DNA of 64,000 nucleotides from Pedobacter sp. B4-66 (GCF_018492665.1 NZ_JAFVME010000012.1:228016-292015); one strand, 5' to 3'. Shown: positions 1 to 10,084, numbered from the stretch's first letter. Numbers and translations are program-made. The notes: generated by a model not told the origin, from the sequence alone.

Positions 1-1
1 C

Positions 2-43
2 ACTACCACAACCACCGGAATTTCTCGGAGGAAGGTAAGCTAA
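2..43 (+). CDS. thr operon leader peptide, C-terminal part (start outside window)
   Basis: Seen: the frame starting at base 2 reads TTTTTGISRRKVS and then TAA; the start codon lies left of the window. Five consecutive Thr codons followed by an Ile codon lie about 30 bases before a strong intrinsic terminator and 80 bases before thrA. This is the classic layout of a threonine/isoleucine attenuation leader. When charged tRNA-Thr or tRNA-Ile is scarce, ribosomes would stall on the Thr/Ile codons and favour read-through into thrABC. The role is inferred from layout; the missing 5' half prevents drawing the alternative pairing. Confidence 0.75.
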   Translation, partial: TTTTTGISRRKVS

Positions 44-72
44 TGGTGTAACTGAAAAAAATAAAAACCACG

Positions 73-110
73 AAAAGCGCCTTCCTCTAAACCGGGAAGG
101 CGCTTTTTTT
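73..110 (+). terminator. Transcription attenuator of the thrABC operon
   Basis: Seen: a perfect 13-bp stem (73-85 with 95-107) around a 9-base loop, ending in a run of T to base 110. It lies between the Thr-rich leader peptide and the thrA ATG at 124. As an intrinsic terminator in front of the operon it is the expected off-state hairpin of attenuation. Confidence 0.85.
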
Positions 111-123
111 ATAACCAACAACT

Positions 124-2571
124 ATGAATATTTTAAAATTTGGAGGCACATCAGTCGGTTCTGTCGAAAGCATAAGCGCTTTGATAGAGATACTTAAGCC
201 GCTACAGGGAGATGAGAACCCTATAGTAGTTTTATCAGCAATGGGCGGTGTTACCAACGCATTACTTGACATGGCGGAAAATGCCCGGAACTTAAGAGAC
301 TACGGCGATGCATTGAAACTTGTTGAGGAGAAACACTTTAAGGTAATTAGAACTTTATTACCTGCAGGAGCACAAAATCCGGTGCTTACTAAGCTTAAAA
401 TTTATTTCAATGAGCTTGAAGATATCTTACAATCTGTATATAATCTTCGTGAGCTTAGTGCTCAAACCAGAGATTTGATTCTTAGCTATGGAGAGCGCTG
501 TTCTACGGTAATGATTAGTCATATCGCTAAGCGACAATTTCCTGATGCACTTTATGTGGACGGAGCTGAGTTGATCAAAACTGACAGTAATTTTGGCCAG
601 GCTAAGGTAAATACTTACATGACCGAGATGCTCATCAATGATTTTTACGAAGCCAATAATAACAAAATGTTGTTTGTTACAGGTTTCATCTCGAGCAATG
701 ATGAGGGACGCGTTACTACGCTTGGTCGTGGTGGTAGTGATTATACAGCCGCAATATGGGGTGCAGCCTTAAATGCGTCTGAAATACAGATATGGACTGA
801 TGTTGATGGTATGCTAACTGCTGATCCTCGCATCGTTAAAAAAGCTTTTTCATTATCTGAATTAAGCTATACAGAGGCAATGGAGCTATCTTACTTTGGT
901 GCAAAGGTAATTTATCCTCCAACAATGATTCCTGCCTTTTTAAAGAAGATTCCGATTGTAATTAAAAATACATTCAATACTGCTTTTGCAGGAACATATA
1001 TTAAACACGGTGTAAGCCCTTCGAACCTTCCGATAAAGGGAATCTCATCGATTGACGAGATCAGCGTTTTAAACTTGTCTGGAAGCGGTATGGTGGGTAA
1101 AGCAGGCTTTAGTGGTAGGCTGTTTTCTATGCTTTCTCGTGAGCAGGTTAACGTTGTGTTGATTACTCAATCGTCATCTGAGCACAGCATTACTTTTGCG
1201 GTGAAACCGGCTGATTCTTTAAAAGCATTGTCGTTAATTAATAAAGAATTTGAATTGGAGCTTCAGGCCAGAAAACTGGAATATCCTGAAGTAGAAAACG
1301 GTTTGTCTGTTGTAGCAATAGTTGGCGAAAACATGAAACGTACACCAGGTATGTCGGGCAAGTTGTTTAGCGCGCTTGGTCGTAATGGTGTAAATGTTAG
1401 GGCTATTGCCCAGGGTTCTTCGGAGTACAACATTTCGGTAATTATCTCAAAAACGGATTTGTCTAAAGCCGTAAATGCGATACATGATGCATTTTATGCA
1501 GACCTTAAGAAAACGTTGCATATATTTTGTCTTGGAACCGGAAACATAGGGAAAACCTTGTTTAAACAGCTTCAGGATCAGATGCCTTTCCTCGCCGATA
1601 ATAACGATCTGCAAGTTAAAGTTATGGGGGTAAGTAATACCCGCAAAATGTATCTCGATCCAAGGGGTATCGATCTTAATACCTGGGAAGAGGATTTGAA
1701 TAGCCAAGAGACCAAAGCAAGTTTGCCTGATTTTATCAGACGAATGAAAGCGATGAATCTGCCAAACTGTGTGTTTGTTGATAATACTGCAAGTCATAAT
1801 CCGGTTGAGTTTTATCTGGATATTTTGCAATCGAGTATTTCTGTGGTTACTTGTAATAAACTAGGTAACTCTGCAGATTACGAACAATATGCAGCCTTTA
1901 AAAAAGCAGCAAGAACTTATGGAGTCGACTTTTTCTATGAAACGAATGTAGGTGCAGGTTTGCCAATCATCCGTACACTTAAAGATTTGATGTTAAGCGG
2001 TGATAAGGTAGGTAGCATTGAAGCTATTTTATCGGGTACTATCTCTTACATTTTTAATAATTATAAAGATGGGGTTCTGTTTCATGAGGTGGTAAAAGAA
2101 GCTCAGGAAAAGGGCTATACTGAGCCTGATCCGAGAGATGACCTTAACGGTAAAGACTTTATGCGTAAAATGCTTATTCTGGCTCGTGATGCCGGATATG
2201 CATTGGAAGAAAAAGATATTGAACTGGAAAATATGTTGCCTCCATCGTGTATGGCTGCAGAAAGCGTGGCCGATTTTTATAAAGAATTGAAAAATAACTC
2301 AGCATACTTTGAGGGTTTGAAAAATCAGGCCATTAAAGAGAATAAAGTACTTAGGTATATTGGTAAGCTTGAAGGTGGAAAGGTTTCCATCAACTTACAA
2401 ATGGTTGATGAGGATCATCCTTTCTATACACTTTCAGGTAGCGATAACATTATCTCGTTTACTACCAATCGTTATAAAGACAGGCCATTAGTGGTAAAAG
2501 GGCCAGGCGCTGGTGCTGAAGTAACTGCTGCAGGTGTATTTGCTGACATTATAAACGTAGGTAAACGATGA
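124..2571 (+). CDS. thrA: Bifunctional aspartokinase / homoserine dehydrogenase
   Basis: Catalyses the first and third steps from aspartate to threonine and methionine: ATP-dependent phosphorylation of aspartate, and reduction of aspartate semialdehyde to homoserine. The 815 residues have the usual length and order of ThrA. An aspartokinase domain starts with KFGGTSVGS (about residues 5-13). Two ACT regulatory segments follow (about 310-460; NVVLITQSSSEHS and NVRAIAQGSSEYN are typical). A NAD(P)-binding dehydrogenase half opens with LGTGNIGKTL near residue 469 and carries the catalytic-region motif GTISYIFNN. It is first in thrABC and its stop overlaps thrB by 4 bases, which suggests translational coupling. 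Expression is expected to follow the upstream attenuator; feedback by threonine through the ACT region is known for the family. Confidence 0.97.
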   Translation: MNILKFGGTSVGSVESISALIEILKPLQGDENPIVVLSAMGGVTNALLDMAENARNLRDYGDALKLVEEKHFKVIRTLLPAGAQNPVLTKLKIYFNELEDILQSVYNLRELSAQTRDLILSYGERCSTVMISHIAKRQFPDALYVDGAELIKTDSNFGQAKVNTYMTEMLINDFYEANNNKMLFVTGFISSNDEGRVTTLGRGGSDYTAAIWGAALNASEIQIWTDVDGMLTADPRIVKKAFSLSELSYTEAMELSYFGAKVIYPPTMIPAFLKKIPIVIKNTFNTAFAGTYIKHGVSPSNLPIKGISSIDEISVLNLSGSGMVGKAGFSGRLFSMLSREQVNVVLITQSSSEHSITFAVKPADSLKALSLINKEFELELQARKLEYPEVENGLSVVAIVGENMKRTPGMSGKLFSALGRNGVNVRAIAQGSSEYNISVIISKTDLSKAVNAIHDAFYADLKKTLHIFCLGTGNIGKTLFKQLQDQMPFLADNNDLQVKVMGVSNTRKMYLDPRGIDLNTWEEDLNSQETKASLPDFIRRMKAMNLPNCVFVDNTASHNPVEFYLDILQSSISVVTCNKLGNSADYEQYAAFKKAARTYGVDFFYETNVGAGLPIIRTLKDLMLSGDKVGSIEAILSGTISYIFNNYKDGVLFHEVVKEAQEKGYTEPDPRDDLNGKDFMRKMLILARDAGYALEEKDIELENMLPPSCMAAESVADFYKELKNNSAYFEGLKNQAIKENKVLRYIGKLEGGKVSINLQMVDEDHPFYTLSGSDNIISFTTNRYKDRPLVVKGPGAGAEVTAAGVFADIINVGKR

Positions 2572-3503
2572 GAAATTCTATAAAAGTTTTCGCCCCGGCT
2601 ACCGTAGCAAATGTGGTTTGTGGATATGATGTTTTGGGTTTTGCGGTAAATCAGCCGGGTGATGAGGTGATTATGAGCCTTACTGAGGGTAAGGGTATCA
2701 ATATTTCAAAAATTACAGGTGACGATGGTAAATTGCCATTAAATCCTACAAAAAATACAGTAAGTGCTAGTGTACAACATTACTTGAATCACATAGGGAA
2801 ACCTGATTTGGGTGTTGATATTGAGCTTCATAAAAAGATGCCAATAGGCAGCGGACTTGGTTCAAGTTCGGCTAGTACTGTGGCTGGTTTGTTCGCCATA
2901 AATTCGTTGTTGGGTAATTTGTTGACCAACAAAGAACTGGTTCCTTTTGCTATGAAAGGCGAGGAATTGGCTTGTGGTTATGGTCACGCAGATAATGTTG
3001 CGCCTGCACTTATGGGTGGTTTTGTATTGATCAGGAGCTATCAGCCATTAGACATTATTAGTTTGCCTTTTCCTGAGGAGATGCACGCTGCAATAGTTTA
3101 TCCTGAGGTTGATGTGCCGACTAAAGATGCGCGTCAGATGATCCGCTCTAAAGTGTTGTTAAAGGACGCAGTTACTCAATGGGGAAATGTGGCCGGACTA
3201 GTTAGTGGCTTGTTTATGAAAGATTATGACCTGATTGGAAGAAGCATGACAGATATACTTGTTGAGCCTACTCGTTCTATCTTAATCCCTGATTTTTATA
3301 AACTTCGTACTATTGCCATGAAAGCCGGAGCTGTAGGGTTTGGTATTTCGGGCTCTGGGCCTTCGGTATTTGCACTTACAAAGGATGCGGATACGGCAAA
3401 TAAGATCACCGAAAAGTTAAAGCAGCATTTGCAGAGTATTTCTATAAACAGCTTGTCTTTTGTTTCGGAAGTAAATAAAAAGGGACCAATTATACTGGAC
3501 TAG
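2568..3503 (+). CDS. thrB: Homoserine kinase (GHMP family)
   Basis: Phosphorylates homoserine to O-phosphohomoserine, the substrate of ThrC. Seen: 311 residues, with the GHMP kinase ATP-binding loop MPIGSGLGSSSAS at residues 91-103 and the C-terminal GHMP motif GISGSGPSVFAL. The ATG overlaps the thrA stop (ATGA), so the start is secure and coupled translation is likely. Thirty-seven bases separate it from thrC. Length and domain layout are normal for the family, and nothing suggests damage. Confidence 0.97.
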   Translation: MRNSIKVFAPATVANVVCGYDVLGFAVNQPGDEVIMSLTEGKGINISKITGDDGKLPLNPTKNTVSASVQHYLNHIGKPDLGVDIELHKKMPIGSGLGSSSASTVAGLFAINSLLGNLLTNKELVPFAMKGEELACGYGHADNVAPALMGGFVLIRSYQPLDIISLPFPEEMHAAIVYPEVDVPTKDARQMIRSKVLLKDAVTQWGNVAGLVSGLFMKDYDLIGRSMTDILVEPTRSILIPDFYKLRTIAMKAGAVGFGISGSGPSVFALTKDADTANKITEKLKQHLQSISINSLSFVSEVNKKGPIILD

Positions 3504-3540
3504 AGAGGATGATGATCAATTTAAAACATGACCAAACAAA

Positions 3541-4848
3541 ATGAAATTATACAGTACCAATAACCATAGTTTAAGTGTTGACTTTGCAACAGCTGTTTTT
3601 AACAGCATGCCCTTGGACAAAGGGTTATATATGCCTGTCAGCATTCCAGAATTGGATAAAGAATTTATTGATAACATTGACCAGTTTTCACTTTCAGAAA
3701 TTGCTTTTAAAGTAGCTGCGGCTTTACTTAAAGGAGCAATGCCTAAAGAAGATCTTCAAAGCATTATTGAGGATGCCATCAATTTTGAAGCTCCTGTAGT
3801 TGCGCTTGATGACAATACCGCAGTCCTTGAGTTGTTTCATGGCCCATCGCTTGCCTTTAAAGACTTTGGCGCTAGATTTATGAGCCGTATTATGGCTTAT
3901 TTCTTAAAAGACAATGAGAAAACCCTGGATGTGCTTGTCGCTACTTCTGGAGACACTGGTGGAGCCGTAGCTTTAGGCTTTTTAGGTGTTCCCAATACAA
4001 GGGTAACTATCCTTTACCCTAAAGGGAAAGTGAGCGAAATACAGGAACTACAACTTTGTACGAATGGACAAAACATTTATGCATTAGAAGTAAATGGAAC
4101 TTTTGATGATTGCCAGAGTTTGGTGAAACAAGCCTTTGCTGATGATGAACTGAACGCCAAATTAAGATTAACTTCTGCAAATTCCATTAATATCTCGAGG
4201 TTAATCCCTCAAACATTTTACTACTTTAATGCTTATGCTCAGTTAAAAAGACAGGGCAAAGCTGATCTAGTATTTTCTGTGCCAAGTGGGAATTTCGGAA
4301 ATATTGCTGCGGGACTTTTAGCTTATAAAATGGGCTTACCTGTAAAGAAATTTATAGCGGCAACTAATGTGAATGATACTGTTCCGAGGTTTTTAGAAAC
4401 AGGGATCTACGAAACTAAACCGTCAGTACAAACTTATTCTAACGCTATGGATGTTGGTGCGCCTAGCAATTGGGTAAGGATAATGGATTTGTTTAAAAAC
4501 GACAAAGAAGCATTGCAACAGATTGTGCAGAGTTATCGTTTTACTGACGAAGATACCTTGAAAGGTATTAATGCGATATATGAGCAGTTCAATTATATTG
4601 CTTGTCCGCATACTGCAATAGCATGGCTTGCTTTGCAACAGTATAAATTGGAAAATGCTGATAGCAATTATACAGGTGTATTCCTTTCTACAGCGCATGC
4701 TTGTAAATTCCCTGACGTTTTTCCGGACACGATCAAAGCAAAGATTGAGTTTCCCGATCAGGTAAAAGATCTGTTAGCTAAGCCAAAAAAGGCAGAAAAC
4801 ATGAATACTGATTATGAATCTTTTAAAGCGTATTTGAATAGGTACTAG
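3541..4848 (+). CDS. thrC: Threonine synthase
   Basis: PLP enzyme converting O-phosphohomoserine to threonine, last step of the pathway. Seen: 435 residues, with the PLP-lysine motif HGPSLAFKDFGARF (Lys107) and the phosphate-binding and substrate segments ATSGDTGGAV and SVPSGNFGN, all in the usual order for the long (class I) threonine synthases. Third gene of the attenuated operon. No hairpin terminator is visible in the 25 bases before the convergent META-domain gene. Confidence 0.97.
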   Translation: MKLYSTNNHSLSVDFATAVFNSMPLDKGLYMPVSIPELDKEFIDNIDQFSLSEIAFKVAAALLKGAMPKEDLQSIIEDAINFEAPVVALDDNTAVLELFHGPSLAFKDFGARFMSRIMAYFLKDNEKTLDVLVATSGDTGGAVALGFLGVPNTRVTILYPKGKVSEIQELQLCTNGQNIYALEVNGTFDDCQSLVKQAFADDELNAKLRLTSANSINISRLIPQTFYYFNAYAQLKRQGKADLVFSVPSGNFGNIAAGLLAYKMGLPVKKFIAATNVNDTVPRFLETGIYETKPSVQTYSNAMDVGAPSNWVRIMDLFKNDKEALQQIVQSYRFTDEDTLKGINAIYEQFNYIACPHTAIAWLALQQYKLENADSNYTGVFLSTAHACKFPDVFPDTIKAKIEFPDQVKDLLAKPKKAENMNTDYESFKAYLNRY

Positions 4849-4873
4849 CTTTCGGATATTTACTAGATAGTAC

Positions 4874-5308
4874 CTACTTTTTACTAAATCTCATAATAGC
4901 GATATCACCCATCATAAAGTTAAGGGTGGTGTCGCTAGTTACTGCATAAGTGCCAACTTTCTTAAGCATTTCAAGGAATGTTGATTCGCCTTCGCCAGGA
5001 CAAGCCATTTTTGTCATTGCAAACGGGGAGGTGAAATTGATGTTTGTATCATCGGCAACAAGGGCTCCAGAGTAAGAGTTACAACTGGTATTGCCGCTGA
5101 ACTTTTTCTCTGTTATTTCAAATTTAATAGTAGGTTTTTTGCCTGGATATAAGCCGTTAAATGCTATTCTTGGACCAGAAATGTAGTTAAGTTCCCATGT
5201 TCCACTTAATTGAGATAAGCCACCAGTTCCTATTGTTCCAGATTTCATGGTAGTACAGCCAGCAAGTGCACTTGTAATTACAAGTGTAAGTATCATCAGT
5301 TTTTTCAT
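4874..5308 (-). CDS. META-domain (HslJ-like) lipoprotein
   Basis: Seen: 144 residues from the start MKKLMILTLVITSALAGCTT, a lipoprotein signal with a lipobox Cys (LAGC). I chose this ATG because the signal peptide begins there; an upstream ATG would add 12 polar residues ahead of it. The mature part matches META/HslJ domains: SGTWELNYISGP, then SCNSYSGAL, FTSPFAMTKMACPG and a C-terminal strand. This domain is found in envelope stress or heat-shock-associated proteins of unclear biochemistry. Probably anchored in the outer or inner membrane facing the periplasm. Convergent with thrC. The metF terminator lies upstream, so it probably has its own promoter. Confidence 0.85.
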   Translation of the reverse strand: MKKLMILTLVITSALAGCTTMKSGTIGTGGLSQLSGTWELNYISGPRIAFNGLYPGKKPTIKFEITEKKFSGNTSCNSYSGALVADDTNINFTSPFAMTKMACPGEGESTFLEMLKKVGTYAVTSDTTLNFMMGDIAIMRFSKK

Positions 5309-5355
5309 AGCATTAGAATTAGTGTTGTCACCATAAAGGTACAAAGACTAATTTA

Positions 5356-5398
5356 AAAACAATCGTCGTCCTGAATTTTTCAGGACGACGATTGTTTT
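5356..5398 (-). terminator. Terminator after metH-metF
   Basis: Seen: a perfect 19-bp inverted repeat (5356-5374 with 5380-5398) with a 5-base loop, flanked by A and T runs, located just after the metF stop on the minus strand. It is the strongest hairpin near this operon and could work in both directions. Confidence 0.9.
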
Positions 5399-5412
5399 GA
5401 TAGTATGTTTTC

Positions 5413-6366
5413 TTAAAATATAGCTTGTGCTATTTTCTTAGTAGGTTCTGGATTGCTCATTGTATAGAAATGCAATACAGGTGCGCCAACCTGAATCAGC
5501 TCTTTGCATTGTTGTATCATCCATTCTATCCCTATTTCTTTTACTTGCTTTTCATCTTTACATGCCTGAACAGCTTCAGTTAATTCCTCTGGAAGATCAA
5601 TATGAAATACCTTTGGTAAACTGATTAACTGCTTAGATGAGGTGATCGGTTTTAAACCCGGAATGATCGGTACATTGATGCCGTTCTCTCTGCATTGCTG
5701 CACAAAATTTACGTATTTGCTGTTGTCAAAAAACATCTGGGTTACAATAAACTCTGCACCCATATCTACTTTCTGTTTCAAGTATTTAAAGTCAGCTTTC
5801 AAATTAGGGGCCTCAAAATGTTTCTCTGGATAACCGGCAACGCCTATGCAGAAGTCCGTTTTAAATGCAGAATGATCTTCGTGAAGGTATTTTCCAACGT
5901 TCATATCTGCTACCTGCTGAAGTAAGTCCGTGGCAAAGGCATGACCGCCTGGTGTTGGGATAAAAGAAGAGTCCGCATGGCGGGCATCTCCTCTTAATAC
6001 CAATACATTGTCGATGCCTAGAAACTGAAGATCTATTAATGCATTTTCAGTTTCTTCTTTGGTAAAACCACCACAAATTAAGTGAGGTACTGCATCTACT
6101 TTGTATCTGTTCATGATAGCAGCACAAATGGCTACTGTACCCGGTCTTTTGCGATAAGAAACTTTTTCTAACAGGCCGTTACTGTGTTGCTTGTAGATGT
6201 AGTCTTCTCTGTGATAGGTTACATCGATAAATGGAGGGTTAAACTCCATCAACGGGTCTATTGCTTTATAAATTTCTTCTATGCTTTTGCCTTTTACAGG
6301 CGGTAATAGTTCAAATGAGAATAACGTTTTACCGTTAGCGTTTTTTATATGATCTATAATTTTCAT
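5413..6366 (-). CDS. metF: 5,10-methylenetetrahydrofolate reductase
   Basis: FAD enzyme reducing methylene-THF to methyl-THF, the methyl donor for MetH. Seen: 317 residues, with the N-terminal FSFELLPPVKGKS holding the catalytic Glu (E19), the folate/FAD segment VLRGDARH, and GAEFIVTQMFFDN, all typical of the MetF TIM barrel. It starts 35 bases after the metH stop, with no terminator between them, so metH-metF is an operon controlled by the SAM riboswitch upstream of metH. A 19-bp hairpin terminates it. Confidence 0.97.
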   Translation of the reverse strand: MKIIDHIKNANGKTLFSFELLPPVKGKSIEEIYKAIDPLMEFNPPFIDVTYHREDYIYKQHSNGLLEKVSYRKRPGTVAICAAIMNRYKVDAVPHLICGGFTKEETENALIDLQFLGIDNVLVLRGDARHADSSFIPTPGGHAFATDLLQQVADMNVGKYLHEDHSAFKTDFCIGVAGYPEKHFEAPNLKADFKYLKQKVDMGAEFIVTQMFFDNSKYVNFVQQCRENGINVPIIPGLKPITSSKQLISLPKVFHIDLPEELTEAVQACKDEKQVKEIGIEWMIQQCKELIQVGAPVLHFYTMSNPEPTKKIAQAIF

Positions 6367-6401
6367 TGTAATGGTCTCGTATTGTGTTGGTTCGGTTTAA
6401 A

Positions 6402-9400
6402 TTAATAGGCTAAGTTAGGACTTAACCATCTCTCTACTTCTTCTACAGGCATGTCTTTTCTCACTGCATAATCATCAATCTGGTCTTTAGTGATTTTACC
6501 AAGGCCAAAGTATCTTGATTGTGGGTGAGCAAAGTAAAAGCCACTTACTGCTGCGGTAGGATGCATTGCATAGCTTTCAGTTAAACGTAAGCCAATTCTG
6601 TTTTCTGCATCAAGCAATTCAAATAAGGTGCCTTTTTCTGTATGCTCCGGACAAGCTGGGTAACCTGGTGCCGGACGAATACCTGCGTATTCTTCTTTAA
6701 TCAGCGCCTCATTGTCCAGACTTTCATCTTTTGCATAGCCCCAGTAATCTTTACGCACAAGCTCATGCATTTTCTCAGCAAAAGCTTCGGCAAGTCTATC
6801 AGCTAGTGCTTTTGCCATAATACTGTTGTAGTCGTCGTAGTTAGCTTCAAACTCAGCTACCATTTCATCACAGCCAATTCCTGTAGTAAGGGCGAAACCA
6901 CCAAAATAATCAGGAACACCGGTTTCCTTTGGAGCAATAAAATCTGATAGTGCATAGTAAGGTTGACCTGCAACCTTTTCAGCTTGTTGGCGTAAGGTGT
7001 GAATTACTACCTCTTTACCTTCTACATCAAGCACAATATCATCGCCTTTTGCGTGAGCTGGCCAGAAACCTATTACAGCTTTTGCTGTAAGTAATTTCTC
7101 ATCAACAATCTTTTTCAATAATACTTTAGCATCATTAAAAAGCTTTTTAGCCTCATCACCAACAACTTTATCTTCAAGGATACGAGGATAACTGCCACGT
7201 AGTTCCCAGGTTTGGAAAAAAGGTGTCCAGTCGATGTAAGGTACAAGTTCTTCAAGAGGGTAGTTCTCAAATACCATGGTTCCTGTAAATGATGGGGCAG
7301 GAGCAACTAATGCGGTATCTATCTTAAAGTTGTCTTCTCTGGCTTGTTCAATTGTTTTAAAGCGCTTATCTGAACGTTTGTTTAAGTGAGCCTCACGTGC
7401 TTTATCGTATTCTTCGCGGATACCGTTGATGTAATCTTCGCGGGCATCCTTGTTCATTAAGGTACTGCAAACAGTTACACTTCTAGAAGCATCAAGCACA
7501 TGTATAGCTGGGCCAGAATAGTTAGGTGCAACTTTAACAGCAGCATGGATTCTCGAAGTTGTAGCACCACCGATAATCAAAGGAATGGTGAAACCTTCGC
7601 GCTCCATTTCTTTGGCAAAATGTACCATTTCATCAAGAGAAGGGGTAATTAAACCACTTAATCCAATAATATCAGCGTTTATCTCTTTGGCTTTTTTAAT
7701 GATCTCCTGTGCAGGGACCATTACGCCCATATCAACGATTTCGAAGTTATTACAAGCTAAAACTACACCTACAATGTTCTTTCCGATATCGTGTACGTCA
7801 CCTTTTACAGTTGCCATTAATACTCTTCCTGCAGATGAATTCTGATCCTGATCTGGGTTATCCAGCTTTTCCTGCTCAATAAATGGCAAGAGATAAGCAA
7901 CAGCCTTTTTCATTACGCGGGCAGATTTTACAACCTGAGGTAAGAACATTTTACCGGCTCCAAATAGGTCACCTACAATGTTCATTCCATCCATCAATGG
8001 ACCTTCAATTACCTGAATTGGCCTAGGGTATTTCTGACGTGCTTCTTCAACATCAGCATCAAGGTACTCTATAATTCCTTTAACTAATGAATGAGACAGT
8101 CTTTCTTCGACACTGTTTTTGCGCCATTCTTCGTCTCTGACAATCTCTTTTCCTTTAGATTTGATGGTGTCGGCAAACTCTACCAATCGTTCGGTAGCGT
8201 CATCTCTGCGGTTTAGCAATACATCCTCAACAAGAACCAATAGTTCTGGTGGGATTTCCTGATAAACCTCAAGCATACCAGCATTTACAATTCCCATATC
8301 TAGACCAGCTTTGATGGCATGGTACAAGAATGCAGAGTGCATAGCCTCTCTAACGGTATTATTTCCTCTAAAAGAGAAGGAGATGTTTGAAACACCACCA
8401 CTTACTTTTGCATGAGGCAGGTTTTCTTTAATCCAGCGGGTAGCGTTTATAAAATCTACCGCATAGTTGTTGTGCTCTTCTAATCCGGTTGCAACGGTAA
8501 GGATGTTCGGATCGAAGATGATGTCCTGAGCTGGAAAGCCAATTTCATCAACTAAAATATCGTATGATCTTTTACAGATCTCTTTTCTTCTTTCAAAATT
8601 GTCGGCCTGTCCTTGCTCATCAAAAGCCATTACCACTACGGCAGCGCCATAAGTCATGATTTTGCGTGCACTTTCGCGGAATTTGTCTTCTCCTTCTTTA
8701 AGCGAGATAGAGTTTACAATTCCTTTTCCCTGCAAACATTTTAATCCGGCTTCGATAACTGTCCATTTGGACGAATCGACCATGATAGGTAGTTTTGAAA
8801 TGTCCGGCTCAGAAGCAATCAGGTTAAGGAATTTGGTCATTGAGGCTTCTGAATCAATCATCCCCTCATCCATGTTCACGTCGATAACCTGTGCACCACC
8901 TTCAACCTGCTGACGAGCAACTGTAAGTGCAGCTTCAAAATCTCCACCTAAAATTAGCTTAGAGAATTTTGGAGAACCTGTAATGTTTGTACGCTCACCT
9001 ATGTTTACAAAAATACTCTCTGGAGTAATTGTAACTGGTTCCAGGCCGCTTAAACGCAGGTGTGGCTCTATTTGAGGTATTTTACGAGGTGCTACATTTT
9101 TTGCTTTTGCAGCTATACAGCCGATGTGATCCGGAGTAGTTCCACAGCAACCGCCAACTATGTTTACAAAGCCATGCTGAATAAAATCTTCCACTAAATG
9201 AGCCGTTTCATGAGGCATTTCATCATAAGCGCCAAATTCATTAGGCAAACCGGCGTTAGGATAGGCAGAAACGTAGCATCCTGCTTTAGCAGAAAGTTCT
9301 TCTATGTGCGGTCTCATATCTTTTGCACCTAAGGCACAATTGAAACCTATACTTAAAGGATTGGCGTGGATTACAGAGTTTAAGAAAGCTTCGGCAGTTT

Positions 9401-10061
9401 GACCTGATAAAGTTCTTCCAGAAGCATCAGTAATGGTTCCAGAGATCATTATTTCTATTTTACAACCAATTACATCCTCATATTTTTTAATGGCAAATAT
9501 GGCAGCCTTTGCATTTAAGGTGTCAAAAATGGTTTCGATTAATAGCAGGTCTGAACCGCCATCAACTAATCCGCGTATTTGTTCGTAATAAGCATCAACT
9601 AATTCATCGAAAGTAAGTGCCCTATATCCAGGGTCGTTTACATCTGGGGAAATTGATAATGTTCTGTTGGTAGGGCCAACTGCACCTGCAACAAAGCATT
9701 TTCTGTCGGGGTTAGCCGCCATGAATTCATTAACAGCCTCTTTGGCTATTTTAGCACCTTCAAAGCTCATTTCATAGTCAAGCTCTTCCATCTGGTAATC
9801 GGCCAGTGAAATACGCTGGGTACTAAAGGTATTGGTCTCAATGATATCTGTACCGGCCTTTAAGTATTCGGTATGAATAGCCTTAATGATATCCGGACGG
9901 GTAATGTTTAGTAAATCGTTATTACCTTTTACATCACACGGATGATCTTTGAATCGTTCGCCCCTGAAATCTTCTTCAGAAAGGACGTAACGTTGTATCA
10001 TAGTGCCCATCGCACCATCAATGATCAAGATACGTTTTTCTAACTCTGCTCTAATGTCCAT
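6402..10061 (-). CDS. metH: Cobalamin-dependent methionine synthase
   Basis: Transfers the methyl group of methyl-THF to homocysteine through methylcobalamin. The 1219 residues contain all modules in order. First is the homocysteine-binding barrel with zinc Cys motifs GFNCALG and GGCCGTT (about residues 240-310). Next is the pterin-binding barrel (NIGERTNITGS), then the cap. The B12-binding domain has the cobalt-ligand motif DVHDIGKN, with SGLITPS further on. The C-terminal AdoMet reactivation domain has RPAPGYPACPEH and YFGLGKI. No key residue is missing. It needs vitamin B12, which fits dependence on cobalamin uptake; no B12 synthesis genes are in the window. Its mRNA leader carries a SAM-I riboswitch and a long competing hairpin. 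Confidence 0.98.
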   Translation of the reverse strand: MDIRAELEKRILIIDGAMGTMIQRYVLSEEDFRGERFKDHPCDVKGNNDLLNITRPDIIKAIHTEYLKAGTDIIETNTFSTQRISLADYQMEELDYEMSFEGAKIAKEAVNEFMAANPDRKCFVAGAVGPTNRTLSISPDVNDPGYRALTFDELVDAYYEQIRGLVDGGSDLLLIETIFDTLNAKAAIFAIKKYEDVIGCKIEIMISGTITDASGRTLSGQTAEAFLNSVIHANPLSIGFNCALGAKDMRPHIEELSAKAGCYVSAYPNAGLPNEFGAYDEMPHETAHLVEDFIQHGFVNIVGGCCGTTPDHIGCIAAKAKNVAPRKIPQIEPHLRLSGLEPVTITPESIFVNIGERTNITGSPKFSKLILGGDFEAALTVARQQVEGGAQVIDVNMDEGMIDSEASMTKFLNLIASEPDISKLPIMVDSSKWTVIEAGLKCLQGKGIVNSISLKEGEDKFRESARKIMTYGAAVVVMAFDEQGQADNFERRKEICKRSYDILVDEIGFPAQDIIFDPNILTVATGLEEHNNYAVDFINATRWIKENLPHAKVSGGVSNISFSFRGNNTVREAMHSAFLYHAIKAGLDMGIVNAGMLEVYQEIPPELLVLVEDVLLNRRDDATERLVEFADTIKSKGKEIVRDEEWRKNSVEERLSHSLVKGIIEYLDADVEEARQKYPRPIQVIEGPLMDGMNIVGDLFGAGKMFLPQVVKSARVMKKAVAYLLPFIEQEKLDNPDQDQNSSAGRVLMATVKGDVHDIGKNIVGVVLACNNFEIVDMGVMVPAQEIIKKAKEINADIIGLSGLITPSLDEMVHFAKEMEREGFTIPLIIGGATTSRIHAAVKVAPNYSGPAIHVLDASRSVTVCSTLMNKDAREDYINGIREEYDKAREAHLNKRSDKRFKTIEQAREDNFKIDTALVAPAPSFTGTMVFENYPLEELVPYIDWTPFFQTWELRGSYPRILEDKVVGDEAKKLFNDAKVLLKKIVDEKLLTAKAVIGFWPAHAKGDDIVLDVEGKEVVIHTLRQQAEKVAGQPYYALSDFIAPKETGVPDYFGGFALTTGIGCDEMVAEFEANYDDYNSIMAKALADRLAEAFAEKMHELVRKDYWGYAKDESLDNEALIKEEYAGIRPAPGYPACPEHTEKGTLFELLDAENRIGLRLTESYAMHPTAAVSGFYFAHPQSRYFGLGKITKDQIDDYAVRKDMPVEEVERWLSPNLAY

Positions 10062-10084
10062 TTTTAATAGTAATATGAGTAGGT

